From Pseudomonas grimontii (GTDB lineage Bacteria > Pseudomonadota > Gammaproteobacteria > Pseudomonadales > Pseudomonadaceae), in contig NZ_VFES01000024.1 of the NCBI RefSeq assembly GCF_007858185.1, positions 1-64,000 of the forward strand: DNA of 64,000 nt, in the 5' to 3' direction. The notes beneath the pieces are model-generated. The model ran no database searches. It was not told the origin of the DNA and saw only the letters and a program-made list of their open reading frames with translations. The position numbers and the translations under genes are program-made. Below are positions 50,583 to 60,948 of this stretch, piece by piece (the stretch's first letter is position 1; the number at the start of each line of letters is the position of its first letter).

Positions 50583-51905
50583 ATGAAGTTCACAGCAAAA
50601 ACCCTGCTTGCCTGTTCTTGCATGACTGCATGCATGACCCTCAGCGCCGTCAGCTTTGGCGCGCAAACCCTGACCATTGCCACCGTCAACAACAGCGACA
50701 TGATCCGCATGCAGAAGCTCTCGAAAACCTTCGAGGCCGAGCATCCGGAGATCAAGCTGAACTGGGTGGTGCTCGAAGAAAACGTGCTGCGCCAACGCCT
50801 GACCACCGACATCGCCACCCAAGGCGGGCAGTTCGATGTGTTGACCATCGGCATGTACGAAGCTGCACTCTGGGGCGCCAAGGGTTGGCTGGAGCCGATG
50901 AAGGACCTGCCGGCGTCCTACGACCTCGATGATGTATTCCCTTCCGTGCGTGACGGTCTGTCCGTCAAAGGCTCGCTGTACGCCCTGCCGTTCTACGCTG
51001 AAAGCTCGATCACCTATTACCGCACCGACCTGTTCAAGAACGCCGGGCTGAGCATGCCCGAGCACCCGACCTGGAGCCAGATCGGCGAATTCGCGGCCAA
51101 ACTCACCGACAAGAGCAAAGAGCAATACGGCCTGTGCCTGCGTGGCAAAGCCGGCTGGGGCGAGAACATGGCGCTGATCACCACCCTGGCCAACGGCTAC
51201 GGCGCACGCTGGTTCGATGAAAAATGGCAGCCTGAATTCAACGGCCCCGAGTGGAAGGACGCGCTGAACTTCTACGTCGACAACATGAAGAAATCCGGCC
51301 CGCCGGGTGCTTCCAGCAACGGTTTCAACGAGAACCTGGCGCTGTTCAACAGTGGCAAGTGCGCGATCTGGGTGGATGCCAGCGTCGCTGGCTCGTTCGT
51401 CACCGACAAGACCCAAAGCAAAGTGGCTGACCATGTCGGTTTCACCTTTGCCCCGCACGAAAAAACCGACAAAGGCACGTCGTGGCTGTATTCCTGGAGC
51501 CTGGCGATCCCGACCAGCTCCAAGGCCAAGGACGCCGCCAAGGTGTTCACCAGTTGGGCCACCTCCAAGGAATATGGCGCATTGGTCGCCAAGACCGACG
51601 GCGTAGCCAACGTCCCGCCAGGTACGCGCAAGTCGACCTACAGCGACGAGTACATGAAGGCTGCACCGTTCGCCAAGGTGACCCTGGAATCGCTGAAAGT
51701 CGCCGACCCGACCAAACCGACCCTCAAGCCGGTGCCGTATATCGGTATCCAACTGGTGACCATTCCTGAGTTCCAGGCAATTGGCACCCAGGTCGGCAAG
51801 TTCTTCTCCGGGGCGCTGACCGGCCAGCAAACGGTCGATGCTGCACTGACCGCCGCGCAGACCACCACCGAGCGTGAAATGAAGCGGGCGGGTTACCCCA
51901 AGTAA
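50583..51905 (+). CDS. mtlE: Mannitol/sorbitol/arabitol ABC transporter, substrate-binding protein
   Basis: The periplasmic polyol-binding protein, 440 aa including a signal peptide (residues 1-~27, ending VSFGA). It is a family 1 extracellular solute-binding protein (TLTIATVNNSDMIRMQKL, GGQFDVLTIGMYE, YALPFYAESSITYYRTDLF). GGAG six bases before ATG 50583 sets the start; the ATG at 50571 contains that site. It is the first gene of mtlEFGKDYZ, and a REP hairpin follows its stop, which may keep its level above that of the permeases. Confidence 0.93.
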   Translation: MKFTAKTLLACSCMTACMTLSAVSFGAQTLTIATVNNSDMIRMQKLSKTFEAEHPEIKLNWVVLEENVLRQRLTTDIATQGGQFDVLTIGMYEAALWGAKGWLEPMKDLPASYDLDDVFPSVRDGLSVKGSLYALPFYAESSITYYRTDLFKNAGLSMPEHPTWSQIGEFAAKLTDKSKEQYGLCLRGKAGWGENMALITTLANGYGARWFDEKWQPEFNGPEWKDALNFYVDNMKKSGPPGASSNGFNENLALFNSGKCAIWVDASVAGSFVTDKTQSKVADHVGFTFAPHEKTDKGTSWLYSWSLAIPTSSKAKDAAKVFTSWATSKEYGALVAKTDGVANVPPGTRKSTYSDEYMKAAPFAKVTLESLKVADPTKPTLKPVPYIGIQLVTIPEFQAIGTQVGKFFSGALTGQQTVDAALTAAQTTTEREMKRAGYPK

Positions 51906-51927
51906 CCCGGGTCTCACCACAGTCAAA

Positions 51928-51954
51928 TGTGGGAGGGGCTTGCCCCCTCCCACA
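51928..51954. repeat. REP hairpin between mtlE and mtlF
   Basis: A single perfect stem TGTGGGAGGGG-CTTG-CCCCCTCCCACA. It sits 23 bp after the mtlE stop. The position parallels REP elements between malE and malF in E. coli, where they stabilise the binding-protein message. Confidence 0.85.
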
Positions 51955-51997
51955 CTGACCGCACTCCGATCCTCGCTGCGCAATGGCCTTGATTATC

Positions 51998-52888
51998 ATG
52001 AATACACCACGCAAAAACCGCCTGGCCAACCCCGGCTGGTTCCTCGTCACGCCTTCGGTCGCCATGCTGCTGCTGTGGATGATCGTGCCGCTGGGCATGA
52101 CCCTGTACTTTTCGCTGATCCGCTACAACCTGCTCTACCCCGGCGAGAACCAATTCGTGGGGCTGGAGAACTTCACCTACTTCATCACCGACTCGGGCTT
52201 CCTGCCCGGCGCCACCAATACCTTGTTGCTGGTGGGCAGTGTGCTGCTGATCAGCGTGGTGTTCGGCGTGTTGATCAGTGCCCTGCTGGAGGCCAGTGAG
52301 TTCCTGGGGCGTGGCATCGTCCGGGTGCTGTTGATTTCGCCGTTCTTCATCATGCCCACCGTCGGTGCGCTGATCTGGAAGAACCTGATTTTCCACCCGG
52401 TGTCGGGGATTCTCGCGGCCGTGTGGAAGTTCTTCGGCGCCGAGCCCGTGGACTGGCTGGCGCACTATCCGTTGCTGTCGATCATCATCATTGTGTCGTG
52501 GCAATGGCTGCCGTTCGCGATCCTGCTGCTGATGACCGCCATGCAGTCCCTCGACCAGGAACAAAAGGAAGCCGCGCGCCTGGACGGTGCCGGTGCCATC
52601 GCGATTTTCTGGCACCTGACCCTGCCCCACCTGGCCCGCCCGATTGCCGTGGTGGTGATGATCGAAACGATCTTCCTGCTCTCGGTGTTCGCCGAAATCT
52701 TCACCACCACCAACGGTGGCCCCGGCTACGCGTCGACCAACCTCGCCTACCTGATCTACAACCAGGCGCTGGTGCAGTTCGACGTGGGCATGGCCTCAGC
52801 CGGCGGCTTGATTGCCGTGGTCATCGCCAATATCGCGGCGATCATCCTGGTGCGGATGATCGGCAAAAACCTGACTGACAAGCCTTGA
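51998..52888 (+). CDS. mtlF: Polyol ABC transporter permease
   Basis: An inner-membrane permease of 296 aa with six spans. The cytoplasmic EAA loop reads EAARLDGAGAIAIFWHLTLP (about residues 191-210), the docking site for MtlK. It pairs with MtlG. I chose ATG 51998 because MtlF proteins begin MNTPRKN; neither it nor ATG 51983 has a clear Shine-Dalgarno, so initiation may be weak and hence limit permease levels. Confidence 0.92.
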   Translation: MNTPRKNRLANPGWFLVTPSVAMLLLWMIVPLGMTLYFSLIRYNLLYPGENQFVGLENFTYFITDSGFLPGATNTLLLVGSVLLISVVFGVLISALLEASEFLGRGIVRVLLISPFFIMPTVGALIWKNLIFHPVSGILAAVWKFFGAEPVDWLAHYPLLSIIIIVSWQWLPFAILLLMTAMQSLDQEQKEAARLDGAGAIAIFWHLTLPHLARPIAVVVMIETIFLLSVFAEIFTTTNGGPGYASTNLAYLIYNQALVQFDVGMASAGGLIAVVIANIAAIILVRMIGKNLTDKP

Positions 52889-52898
52889 GGGCCGCGCC

Positions 52899-53729
52899 AT
52901 GACGCTTCAACAATCCCGCCGCCTGCAAAGCCTGTTGCTCGGCACCCTGGCCTGGGCCATTGCGATCCTGATCTTCTTCCCGATCTTCTGGATGGTGCTG
53001 ACCAGCTTCAAGACCGAAATCGACGCGTTCGCCACGCCGCCGCAGTTCATCTTCACGCCGACGCTGGAGAACTACCTGCACATCAACGAGCGCAGCAACT
53101 ACTTCAGCTATGCGTGGAACTCGGTGCTGATTTCATTCAGCGCCACCGCCCTGTGCCTGCTGATCTCGGTGCCGGCGGCCTACTCCATGGCGTTCTATGA
53201 AACCAAACGCACCAAGGGCACGTTGCTGTGGATGCTCTCCACCAAGATGCTGCCGCCGGTGGGCGTGCTGATGCCGATCTACCTGCTGGCCAAGAGCTTT
53301 GGCCTGCTGGACACGCGCATCGCGCTGATCATCATCTACACCCTGATCAACCTGCCGATCGTGGTCTGGATGGTTTACACCTACTTCAAGGACATCCCCA
53401 AGGACATCCTCGAGGCCGCGCGCCTGGACGGTGCCACGCTGTGGCAGGAAATGGTCCGGGTGCTGCTGCCGATCGCCAAGGGCGGTCTGGCCTCCACGGT
53501 GCTGCTGTCGCTGATCCTGTGCTGGAACGAGGCCTTCTGGTCGTTGAACCTGACCTCGTCCAACGCCGCGCCCTTGACCGCGCTGATCGCCTCCTACTCC
53601 AGCCCCGAAGGCTTGTTCTGGGCCAAATTGTCTGCCGTCTCGACCCTGGCCTGCGCGCCGATCCTGATCTTTGGCTGGATCAGCCAGAAACAGCTGGTGC
53701 GCGGTTTGTCCTTCGGCGCCGTGAAATAA
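52899..53729 (+). CDS. mtlG: Polyol ABC transporter permease
   Basis: The second permease, 276 aa with six spans. Its EAA loop reads EAARLDGATLWQEMVRVLLP (about residues 172-191). It starts 10 bp after mtlF, so the two are translationally linked. MalG-type family; the N-terminal span (AWAIAILIFFPIFWMVLTSF) is typical. Confidence 0.93.
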   Translation: MTLQQSRRLQSLLLGTLAWAIAILIFFPIFWMVLTSFKTEIDAFATPPQFIFTPTLENYLHINERSNYFSYAWNSVLISFSATALCLLISVPAAYSMAFYETKRTKGTLLWMLSTKMLPPVGVLMPIYLLAKSFGLLDTRIALIIIYTLINLPIVVWMVYTYFKDIPKDILEAARLDGATLWQEMVRVLLPIAKGGLASTVLLSLILCWNEAFWSLNLTSSNAAPLTALIASYSSPEGLFWAKLSAVSTLACAPILIFGWISQKQLVRGLSFGAVK

Positions 53730-53768
53730 CGGCCTTTCAATAAAAATTTCAAAGTGGAGGCCCATCCC

Positions 53769-54872
<1,104 letters not shown>

Positions 54873-54890
54873 TTTCGCGAGTATTACGTT

Positions 54891-56372
54891 ATGAAACTGA
54901 ATAAACACAACCTCACCCAGTTGGCGCCGGAAATCAAACTGCCGGCCTACGCCATTGCAAGTACCTCCCAGGGCATCGCCCATATCGGCGTCGGCGGCTT
55001 CCACCGTGCGCACCAGGCGTACTACACCGATGCGCTGATGAATACCGGCGAGGGCCTGGACTGGAGCATCTGCGGCGTCGGCCTGCGTGCCGAAGACCGC
55101 AAGGCCCGCGACGACCTGGCCGGCCAGGACTACCTGTTCACCCTCTATGAGCTGGGCGACACCGACGACACCGAAGTGCGCGTGATCGGCTCGATCAGCG
55201 ACATGCTGTTGGCCGAAGACAGCGCCCAGGCGTTGATCGATAAACTGGCCAGCCCCGAGATTCGCATCGTCTCGCTGACCATCACCGAAGGCGGCTACTG
55301 CATCGATGACAGCAACGGCGAGTTCATGGCCCACCTGCCGCAGATCCAGCATGACCTGGCGCACCCGAGCGCGCCGAAAACCGTGTTCGGCTTTATCTGT
55401 GCGGCCTTGACCCAGCGCCGCGCGGCCGGCATCCCGGCGTTTACCGTGATGTCCTGCGATAACCTGCCGCACAACGGCGCCGTCACGCGCAAGGCACTGC
55501 TGGCCTTCGCCGCCCTGCACAATGCCGAGCTGCATGACTGGATCAAGGCCAATGTGAGCTTCCCGAACGCCATGGTCGACCGCATCACACCGATGACCAG
55601 CACCGCCCACCGCCTGCAACTGCACGACGAACACGGCATCGACGATGCCTGGCCAGTGGTTTGCGAACCCTTTGTGCAGTGGGTGCTGGAAGACAAATTC
55701 GTCAACGGCCGCCCGGCGTGGGAAAAGGTCGGCGTGCAGTTCACCGACGACGTGACGCCCTATGAGGAAATGAAGATCGGCTTGCTCAACGGCAGCCACC
55801 TGGCCTTGACGTACCTGGGCTTTCTCAAAGGCTATCGGTTTGTGCACGAGACCATGAACGATCCGCTGTTCGTGGCCTACATGCGCGCCTACATGGACCT
55901 CGACGTCACCCCACACCTGGCGCCGGTACCGGGCATCAACCTGAGCGACTACAAGCAGACCCTGGTGGACCGCTTCTCCAACCAGGCGATTGCCGACCAG
56001 TTGGAACGGGTGTGTTCGGATGGCTCGTCGAAGTTTCCCAAGTTCACCGTGCCGACCATCAATCGCCTGATTGCCGATGGCCGCGAGACCGAGCGCGCGG
56101 CACTGGTCGTCGCGGCGTGGGCCCTGTATTTGAAGGGCGTGGATGAGAATGGGGTGAGCTACAAGATCCCGGATCCGCGCGCGGCGTTCTGCCAGGGGCT
56201 GGTGAGTGACGATGCACTGATCAGCCAGCGGTTGCTGGGGGTGGAAGAGATTTTCGGGATGGCTATTCCCAACTCGCCTGAGTTTGTGGCAGCGTTCGAG
56301 CGGTGCTATGGGAGCCTGCGGGATAACGGCGTCACCACTACCCTACAGAACCTCCTGAAGAAACCGGCTTAA
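54891..56372 (+). CDS. mtlD: Mannitol 2-dehydrogenase (polyol dehydrogenase)
   Basis: It oxidises mannitol to fructose, and also arabitol to xylulose and sorbitol to fructose, with NAD+. At 493 aa it is the right size. The catalytic residues of the characterised P. fluorescens enzyme are all in register: Lys295, Asn300 and His303 in KIGLLNGSH, and Asn191 in CDNLPHNG. The N-terminal cofactor region contains HIGVGGFHRAHQAYY (residues 31-45). It follows mtlK by 18 bp; a REP doublet follows its stop. Confidence 0.96.
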   Translation: MKLNKHNLTQLAPEIKLPAYAIASTSQGIAHIGVGGFHRAHQAYYTDALMNTGEGLDWSICGVGLRAEDRKARDDLAGQDYLFTLYELGDTDDTEVRVIGSISDMLLAEDSAQALIDKLASPEIRIVSLTITEGGYCIDDSNGEFMAHLPQIQHDLAHPSAPKTVFGFICAALTQRRAAGIPAFTVMSCDNLPHNGAVTRKALLAFAALHNAELHDWIKANVSFPNAMVDRITPMTSTAHRLQLHDEHGIDDAWPVVCEPFVQWVLEDKFVNGRPAWEKVGVQFTDDVTPYEEMKIGLLNGSHLALTYLGFLKGYRFVHETMNDPLFVAYMRAYMDLDVTPHLAPVPGINLSDYKQTLVDRFSNQAIADQLERVCSDGSSKFPKFTVPTINRLIADGRETERAALVVAAWALYLKGVDENGVSYKIPDPRAAFCQGLVSDDALISQRLLGVEEIFGMAIPNSPEFVAAFERCYGSLRDNGVTTTLQNLLKKPA

Positions 56373-56375
56373 AAC

Positions 56376-56464
56376 TGTGGGAGGGGGCTTGCCCCCGATG
56401 AAGGTGTGTCAGTCAAATACCCTTCACTGACGCACTGCCAACGGGGGCAAGCCCCCTCCCACAC
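56376..56464. repeat. REP-type inverted repeat between mtlD and mtlY
   Basis: Arms TGTGGGAGGGGGCTTGCCCC and its complement, ~28-30 bp, around a short loop. It starts three bases after the mtlD stop, inside the operon, and could reduce mtlYZ expression relative to mtlEFGKD. Confidence 0.9.
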
Positions 56465-56512
56465 TGGACCGGGTTGCCAATCCAAAAAAATAACACCGCT
56501 GAGCACACCATC

Positions 56513-57994
56513 ATGACCCAGCAAAACCTGTTCCTCGGCATCGACTGTGGCACCCAAGGCACCAAGGCCATCGTCCTCGACACCTCCAGCGGCAAGGTGC
56601 TGGGCCTGGGCGCCGCCGCGCACACCCTGATCAGCGGCGCCAATGGCCGTCGCGAGCAGCACCCCCAGGAATGGCTGGATGCCTTTACCGAAGCCACCCA
56701 CCGCGCCTTGCAACAGGCCGGCGTGGACGGCCAGGCCATCCTTGGCATCGGCGTGTCCGGCCAGCAGCATGGGCTGGTGTTGCTGGATGACAGCGGCCAG
56801 GTGCTGCGCCCGGCCAAGCTGTGGTGCGATACCGAAACCGCGCCGGAGAACGAGCGCCTGCTGGCCTACCTGGGCGGCGAGAGTGGCTCGCTGGAACGCC
56901 TGGGCGTGGCGATTGCGCCGGGCTACACCGTGTCGAAGCTGCTGTGGACCCGCGAGCAGCACCCGGACATCTTCGCGCGCATCGCCCATGTCCTGCTGCC
57001 CCACGACTACCTCAACTACTGGCTCACCGGCCGCGCGGTCGCCGAATACGGCGATGCCTCGGGCACCGGTTACTTCAACGTGCGCACCCGCGCCTGGGAT
57101 GTGGCGCTGCTCAAGCACCTAGACCCCAGCGGCCGCCTCGAAGCTGCGCTGCCGGCGTTGATCGAAGCCGATCAAACCGTCGGCAGCATCCTGCCGGCCA
57201 TCGCCGAGCGCCTGGGCATCAACCCCAATGCCATCGTGTCCAGCGGCGGCGGCGACAACATGATGGGCGCCATCGGCACCGGCAATATCGCCCCCGGCGT
57301 GATCACCATGAGCCTGGGCTCGTCCGGCACCGTGTATGCCTTTGCCGACCAGCCCAACGTAAGCCCGCAGGCGTCGGTCGCCACTTTCTGCTCATCCAGC
57401 GGCGGCTGGTTGCCGTTGATCTGCACGATGAACCTGACCAACGCCACCGGGGTGATTCGCGAGTTGTTCGAACTGGACCTCAACGCCTTCAACGCGCTGG
57501 TCGAGCAAGCCCCGATTGGCGCCGATGGCGTCAGCATGCTGCCGTTCCTCAACGGCGAACGCGTGCCTGCCCTGCCCCACGCCACCGGTAGCCTGCATGG
57601 GCTGACCATGACCAACCTGACCCGTGCCAACCTGTGCCGCGCGGTGGTCGAAGGCACCACCTTCGGCCTGCGCTACGGCCTCGATCTGCTGCGCCACACC
57701 GGCCTGCAAAGCCAGAGTATCCGCCTGATCGGCGGCGGCTCGAAAAGCCCGGTATGGCGGCAGATGGTCGCCGATATCATGAACACCGAAGTGATCTGCA
57801 CCGAACAAAGCGAAGCCGCCGCCCTGGGCGCGGCGATCCAGGCGGCGTGGAGCCAGTCCGGCGAATCCCTGGCCAGCCTGTGCGACAAATGCGTGAGCGT
57901 CGACCCGGCCAGCCGTACCCTGCCGGTGGCGGCCAGTGTCAGCGCCTATCAACTGGCTTACGAACGCTATCAACAGCACGTGGCAACCCTTTAA
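56513..57994 (+). CDS. mtlY: Xylulokinase
   Basis: It phosphorylates xylulose made from arabitol by MtlD. It is an FGGY-family sugar kinase of 493 aa: N-terminal LGIDCGTQGTKAIVLD (residues ~7-22) is the phosphate-1 ATP motif, GVSGQQHGLVLLD the substrate region, and the C-terminal RLIGGGSKSPVWRQMVADIM the adenosine motif. Start at 56513 by homology; the Shine-Dalgarno is weak, in keeping with lower expression after the REP element. It precedes mtlZ by 12 bp. Confidence 0.92.
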   Translation: MTQQNLFLGIDCGTQGTKAIVLDTSSGKVLGLGAAAHTLISGANGRREQHPQEWLDAFTEATHRALQQAGVDGQAILGIGVSGQQHGLVLLDDSGQVLRPAKLWCDTETAPENERLLAYLGGESGSLERLGVAIAPGYTVSKLLWTREQHPDIFARIAHVLLPHDYLNYWLTGRAVAEYGDASGTGYFNVRTRAWDVALLKHLDPSGRLEAALPALIEADQTVGSILPAIAERLGINPNAIVSSGGGDNMMGAIGTGNIAPGVITMSLGSSGTVYAFADQPNVSPQASVATFCSSSGGWLPLICTMNLTNATGVIRELFELDLNAFNALVEQAPIGADGVSMLPFLNGERVPALPHATGSLHGLTMTNLTRANLCRAVVEGTTFGLRYGLDLLRHTGLQSQSIRLIGGGSKSPVWRQMVADIMNTEVICTEQSEAAALGAAIQAAWSQSGESLASLCDKCVSVDPASRTLPVAASVSAYQLAYERYQQHVATL

Positions 57995-58006
57995 GAGCGA
58001 ACGACT

Positions 58007-58945
58007 ATGTATCTGGTGTGTGGTGAAGCGCTGTTTGATTTTTTCAGCGAGGAAGATGCCAGCGGGCTGGCCTCCAAGGTCAATTACAAGGCGATTGCCG
58101 GTGGCTCACCGTTCAACGTCGCGGTGGGTTTGCGCCGCCTGGGCATTGAGGCCGGGTTGTTCGGCGGCCTGTCCACCGACTTCCTCGGCCGACGCTTGTT
58201 GCAGGTGCTCAAAGATGAAGGTGTCAGCCAGCAGTTCCTGGTGGAATTCGCCGCGCCGACCACCCTGTCGATGGTCGCTGTGGGCGCCGATGGCTCACCG
58301 CAGTACAACTTCCGCGGTGAAGGCTGTGCGGACCGGCTGCTGGAAGTCGCGCATTTGCCGGTCCTCGGCGATGAGGTGCGCGGTCTGCATGTCGGCTCGT
58401 TCTCACTGGTGGTGCAACCGATTGGCGACACCCTGCTGGCGCTGGTCAAGCGCGAAAGCGGCAAGCGCCTGATCAGTCTCGACCCCAACGTGCGCCTCAA
58501 CCCGCAGCCAAACATCCAGCTGTGGCGTGACCGCGTCGCCGAACTGGTCAAGCATGCCGACCTGATCAAGGTCAGCGATGAAGACCTGCACCTGCTCTAC
58601 CCCGGCCAGTCGCCGGAAAGCGTGCTGCAGGGCTGGCTGCAACACCGTTGCCAACTGGTGTTCCTGACCCGTGGCGGCGAAGGTGCCAGTGTGTTCAGCC
58701 GTCAGCACGGCACATGGTCTGCTCCGGCACTCAAGGTGGTGATGGCCGATACCGTCGGCGCCGGGGATACCTTCCAGGCCGCGTTGATTGCCTGGCTGAC
58801 CGAGCAACAGCTGGACTCGGTGGCGGGCCTGCAACAGCTCACCCGCGCGCAGATCGACGCCATGCTGGGCTTCGCCATCCGCGCCGCCGCCCTGACCTGC
58901 GGCAAGACCGGGCCGGACCTGCCCTATCGCCACCAAGTGGGCTGA
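58007..58945 (+). CDS. mtlZ: Fructokinase
   Basis: It phosphorylates the fructose made by MtlD from mannitol or sorbitol. It is a PfkB/ribokinase-family protein of 312 aa with the N-terminal GGSPFNVAVGLRRLG segment (about 30-44) and the C-terminal signature DTVGAGDTFQAALIAWL (about 249-265), whose Asp in GAGD is the catalytic base. It is the last gene of the mtl operon; the next gene is separated by an inverted-repeat-rich 99 bp. Confidence 0.93.
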   Translation: MYLVCGEALFDFFSEEDASGLASKVNYKAIAGGSPFNVAVGLRRLGIEAGLFGGLSTDFLGRRLLQVLKDEGVSQQFLVEFAAPTTLSMVAVGADGSPQYNFRGEGCADRLLEVAHLPVLGDEVRGLHVGSFSLVVQPIGDTLLALVKRESGKRLISLDPNVRLNPQPNIQLWRDRVAELVKHADLIKVSDEDLHLLYPGQSPESVLQGWLQHRCQLVFLTRGGEGASVFSRQHGTWSAPALKVVMADTVGAGDTFQAALIAWLTEQQLDSVAGLQQLTRAQIDAMLGFAIRAAALTCGKTGPDLPYRHQVG

Positions 58946-59000
58946 ATCCCGCGTTTATGAAGGTTTTGTCAGCCAGGGCAACATTAATCGATGGTTAATC

Positions 59001-59035
59001 CCGCAAGTCGAGAGTGACGGTGTACCCACTTGCGG
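59001..59035. promoter_or_regulatory. Inverted repeat overlapping the DUF2790 gene ribosome site
   Basis: CCGCAAGT / ACTTGCGG pair perfectly across a 19-base loop. The right arm runs into GCGGAG, the Shine-Dalgarno of the next gene, so folding could affect initiation. Another palindrome (ATTAA-N7-TTAAT) lies at 58982-58998. The role is unproven. Confidence 0.4.
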
Positions 59036-59044
59036 AGCACCACC

Positions 59045-59314
59045 ATGAAACTGCGTACCCTAATGCTCGGCGGCGCCCTGGCGCTGGCTGCAGTGTCGGG
59101 CCTGGCCCAGGCTGACGATCAAACACAGGCGGCCAAACCCGTGCCTTATCATTACGGCATGCCGATGAACATTGCCAAGGTCCTGGCCATGAACGAACCC
59201 CCCACTAACGACTGCAAAGTCATCAAGGCGGATATCAAGTTCCTGGACAAGGCGGGCAAAGTGGAAGACGTGAGCTACCGGAAAATGTCCGAAGCCTGCG
59301 ATTTCCAGAATTGA
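59045..59314 (+). CDS. Secreted DUF2790 protein
   Basis: A protein of 89 aa with a signal peptide (residues 1-~24, ending GLAQA) and a DUF2790 domain (about 33-89: PYHYGMPMNIAKVLAM, NDCKVIKADIKFLD, VEDVSYRKMSEAC). The family is small, periplasmic and of unknown function, with two conserved cysteines that may form a disulfide. GGAG precedes the ATG by eight bases. It converges on the DUF1652 gene. Confidence 0.85.
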   Translation: MKLRTLMLGGALALAAVSGLAQADDQTQAAKPVPYHYGMPMNIAKVLAMNEPPTNDCKVIKADIKFLDKAGKVEDVSYRKMSEACDFQN

Positions 59315-59334
59315 TGGGCGAACATGAACCGCAT

Positions 59335-59358
59335 TGGGCCTGGCATTTACCAGGCCCA
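59335..59358. terminator. Hairpin between the DUF2790 and DUF1652 genes
   Basis: A perfect 9-bp stem TGGGCCTGG / CCAGGCCCA with a six-base loop lies between convergent stops. It has no U-run on either side, so efficiency is uncertain. Confidence 0.5.
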
Positions 59359-59375
59359 CCGTTCATATCCAACGA

Positions 59376-59645
59376 TCAGTAGTAACCCCGCGCTCCGGCT
59401 CTCTGCTGAGCAGGTGCATGGGTGTGTTTCAGGTCTTCACGCAACCCGGTAATCAGGTTGCAAATAGCTCGACTGCTGTCGAGTTTGTCAGCGTTTATAC
59501 CTTTGACTTCCAAATCCACCCGGTCACGGTCGCGGTCGTCATAGACCTTGATCGTCAGCGAAGCATCTTCGGCTTTGGTGCATTCGCACCGTTTGGGCAG
59601 GAAACTTCCTTCGATAATGCTGCGAAGTTCTAATTCCGAAAGCAT
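59376..59645 (-). CDS. DUF1652 family protein
   Basis: A protein of 89 aa from a small family restricted largely to Pseudomonas; its function is unknown. It opens MLSELELRSIIEGSFLP and continues with CECTKAEDASLTIKVYD and SSRAICNLITGLREDL, all typical of the family. AGGAGAGG seven bases before ATG 59645 fixes the start (a TTG two codons earlier is not needed). No signal peptide. Confidence 0.85.
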   Translation of the reverse strand: MLSELELRSIIEGSFLPKRCECTKAEDASLTIKVYDDRDRDRVDLEVKGINADKLDSSRAICNLITGLREDLKHTHAPAQQRAGARGYY

Positions 59646-59890
59646 GGCCAACCTCTCCTTTTTTGAGACTTGCCAATCGATTGTTGTAGGTCTGCAGGCG
59701 CGTGCCTGCTACGTCTTGCCAACCCTGGAAGACGCTTACAATCACAAAGCGTACTCGGCAAAATCCGATCCCGTTGTAACTTTTCCTCATAAGCGACATA
59801 GGGTTTTGTATCACTTGGTTCAACTGGATTTGGCTCCGTGCGCATCATCGCCGAACCACTTCGATTAAACGTTTAACCGTGGACTTCGGA
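59646..59890. other. Gap between the DUF1652 and threonine ammonia-lyase genes
   Basis: About 245 bp. It holds the DUF1652 gene's promoter and ribosome site; no other structure was seen. GC is lower than in the flanking genes. Confidence 0.5.
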
Positions 59891-60913
59891 TTAAACGGCG
59901 CCTTGCGCCGCGACTCTTTCAGCAACATGTCGCAAACTATCAAAGTTGATATTCGCTCCGGAATTGACCGCCACCAAGGTTTGCCCACGCAGACCGTGAC
60001 GGGCGACGTAGGCGCGAATGCCCGCCACCGCCAACGCACCGGACGGCTCGGTGATGGAGCGGGTATCGTCGTAGATCAGCTTGATGGCGCTGCACAATTC
60101 GTCATTGCTGACGGTGATGACTTCGTCGACCCAATCGCGGCAGATCTCAAAGCCATAGGCGCCGATCTGCGCGACCGCGGTGCCGTCGGCAAACCCGTCG
60201 ACACTCGGCAACACCACCCGCTCCCCGGCCCGTAGTGCGGCGAGCAGGCAACTGGAGCCTTCGGGTTCGACACCGATGATGCGCACCTCGGGCCGCAGGT
60301 ATTTGACGTAGGCGGCAATGCCGGCGATCAGGCCACCGCCGCCCACCGGCACGAAGATCGCGTCCAACGGCCCCTGTTGCTGGCGCAGGATCTCCATGGC
60401 CACTGTGCCTTGGCCGGCGATCACATCCGGGTCATCGAAGGGCGAAACGAACGTGCACCCGGATGTCTCGGCCAGTTGCAGCGCATGGGCCAGGGCAAAC
60501 GGGAAGCTCTCGCCGTGCAGCACCGCTTCGGCGCCTCGGGAGCGTACGCCCAGCACCTTCAGTTCCGGCGTGCTGCACGGCATCACGATCCGCGCCTGGA
60601 TCCCCAACTCCTTCGCCGCCAGTGCCACGCCTTGCGCATGGTTACCCGCCGATGCCGTCACCACACCACGAGCTTTCTGCTCGGCCGTAAGCTGCACCAG
60701 TTTGTTGTAGGCGCCGCGAATCTTGAAGGAAAAGGTCGGTTGCAGGTCTTCGCGCTTGAGCAGCACCTGGTTGCCCAGCAATGCCGACAACGCCGGCGCG
60801 GCTTGCAGGGGCGTACGCACTGCCAGGTCATAGACCGGGGCGGCGAGGATCTTTTTCACATAGTGTTCAAGCAATGCCGTATCAGCGGTGTGAGGGACGG
60901 GGCACGTGCTCAT
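59891..60913 (-). CDS. Threonine ammonia-lyase, short form without ACT domain
   Basis: A PLP enzyme of 340 aa that deaminates threonine to 2-oxobutyrate. PLP Lys64 is in SFKIRGAYN, SAGNHAQGVA is the substrate loop, and the phosphate-binding GGGGLIAG follows. It ends where biosynthetic IlvA (about 500 aa) would begin its regulatory domains, so it should not be feedback-inhibited by isoleucine through an ACT domain. It is preceded by a leader peptide and a terminator/antiterminator arrangement, so control appears to be by attenuation. AGGAGA lies eight bases before ATG 60913. Confidence 0.9.
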   Translation of the reverse strand: MSTCPVPHTADTALLEHYVKKILAAPVYDLAVRTPLQAAPALSALLGNQVLLKREDLQPTFSFKIRGAYNKLVQLTAEQKARGVVTASAGNHAQGVALAAKELGIQARIVMPCSTPELKVLGVRSRGAEAVLHGESFPFALAHALQLAETSGCTFVSPFDDPDVIAGQGTVAMEILRQQQGPLDAIFVPVGGGGLIAGIAAYVKYLRPEVRIIGVEPEGSSCLLAALRAGERVVLPSVDGFADGTAVAQIGAYGFEICRDWVDEVITVSNDELCSAIKLIYDDTRSITEPSGALAVAGIRAYVARHGLRGQTLVAVNSGANINFDSLRHVAERVAAQGAV

Positions 60914-60948
60914 AGGTGTCTCCTGGTTTTTGAAGGGCCCTGGAGACG

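Noticed and set aside
59646..59890. Possible small RNA in the gap after the DUF1652 gene
   Set aside because: No terminator hairpin with U-run and no promoter pattern could be identified by eye.
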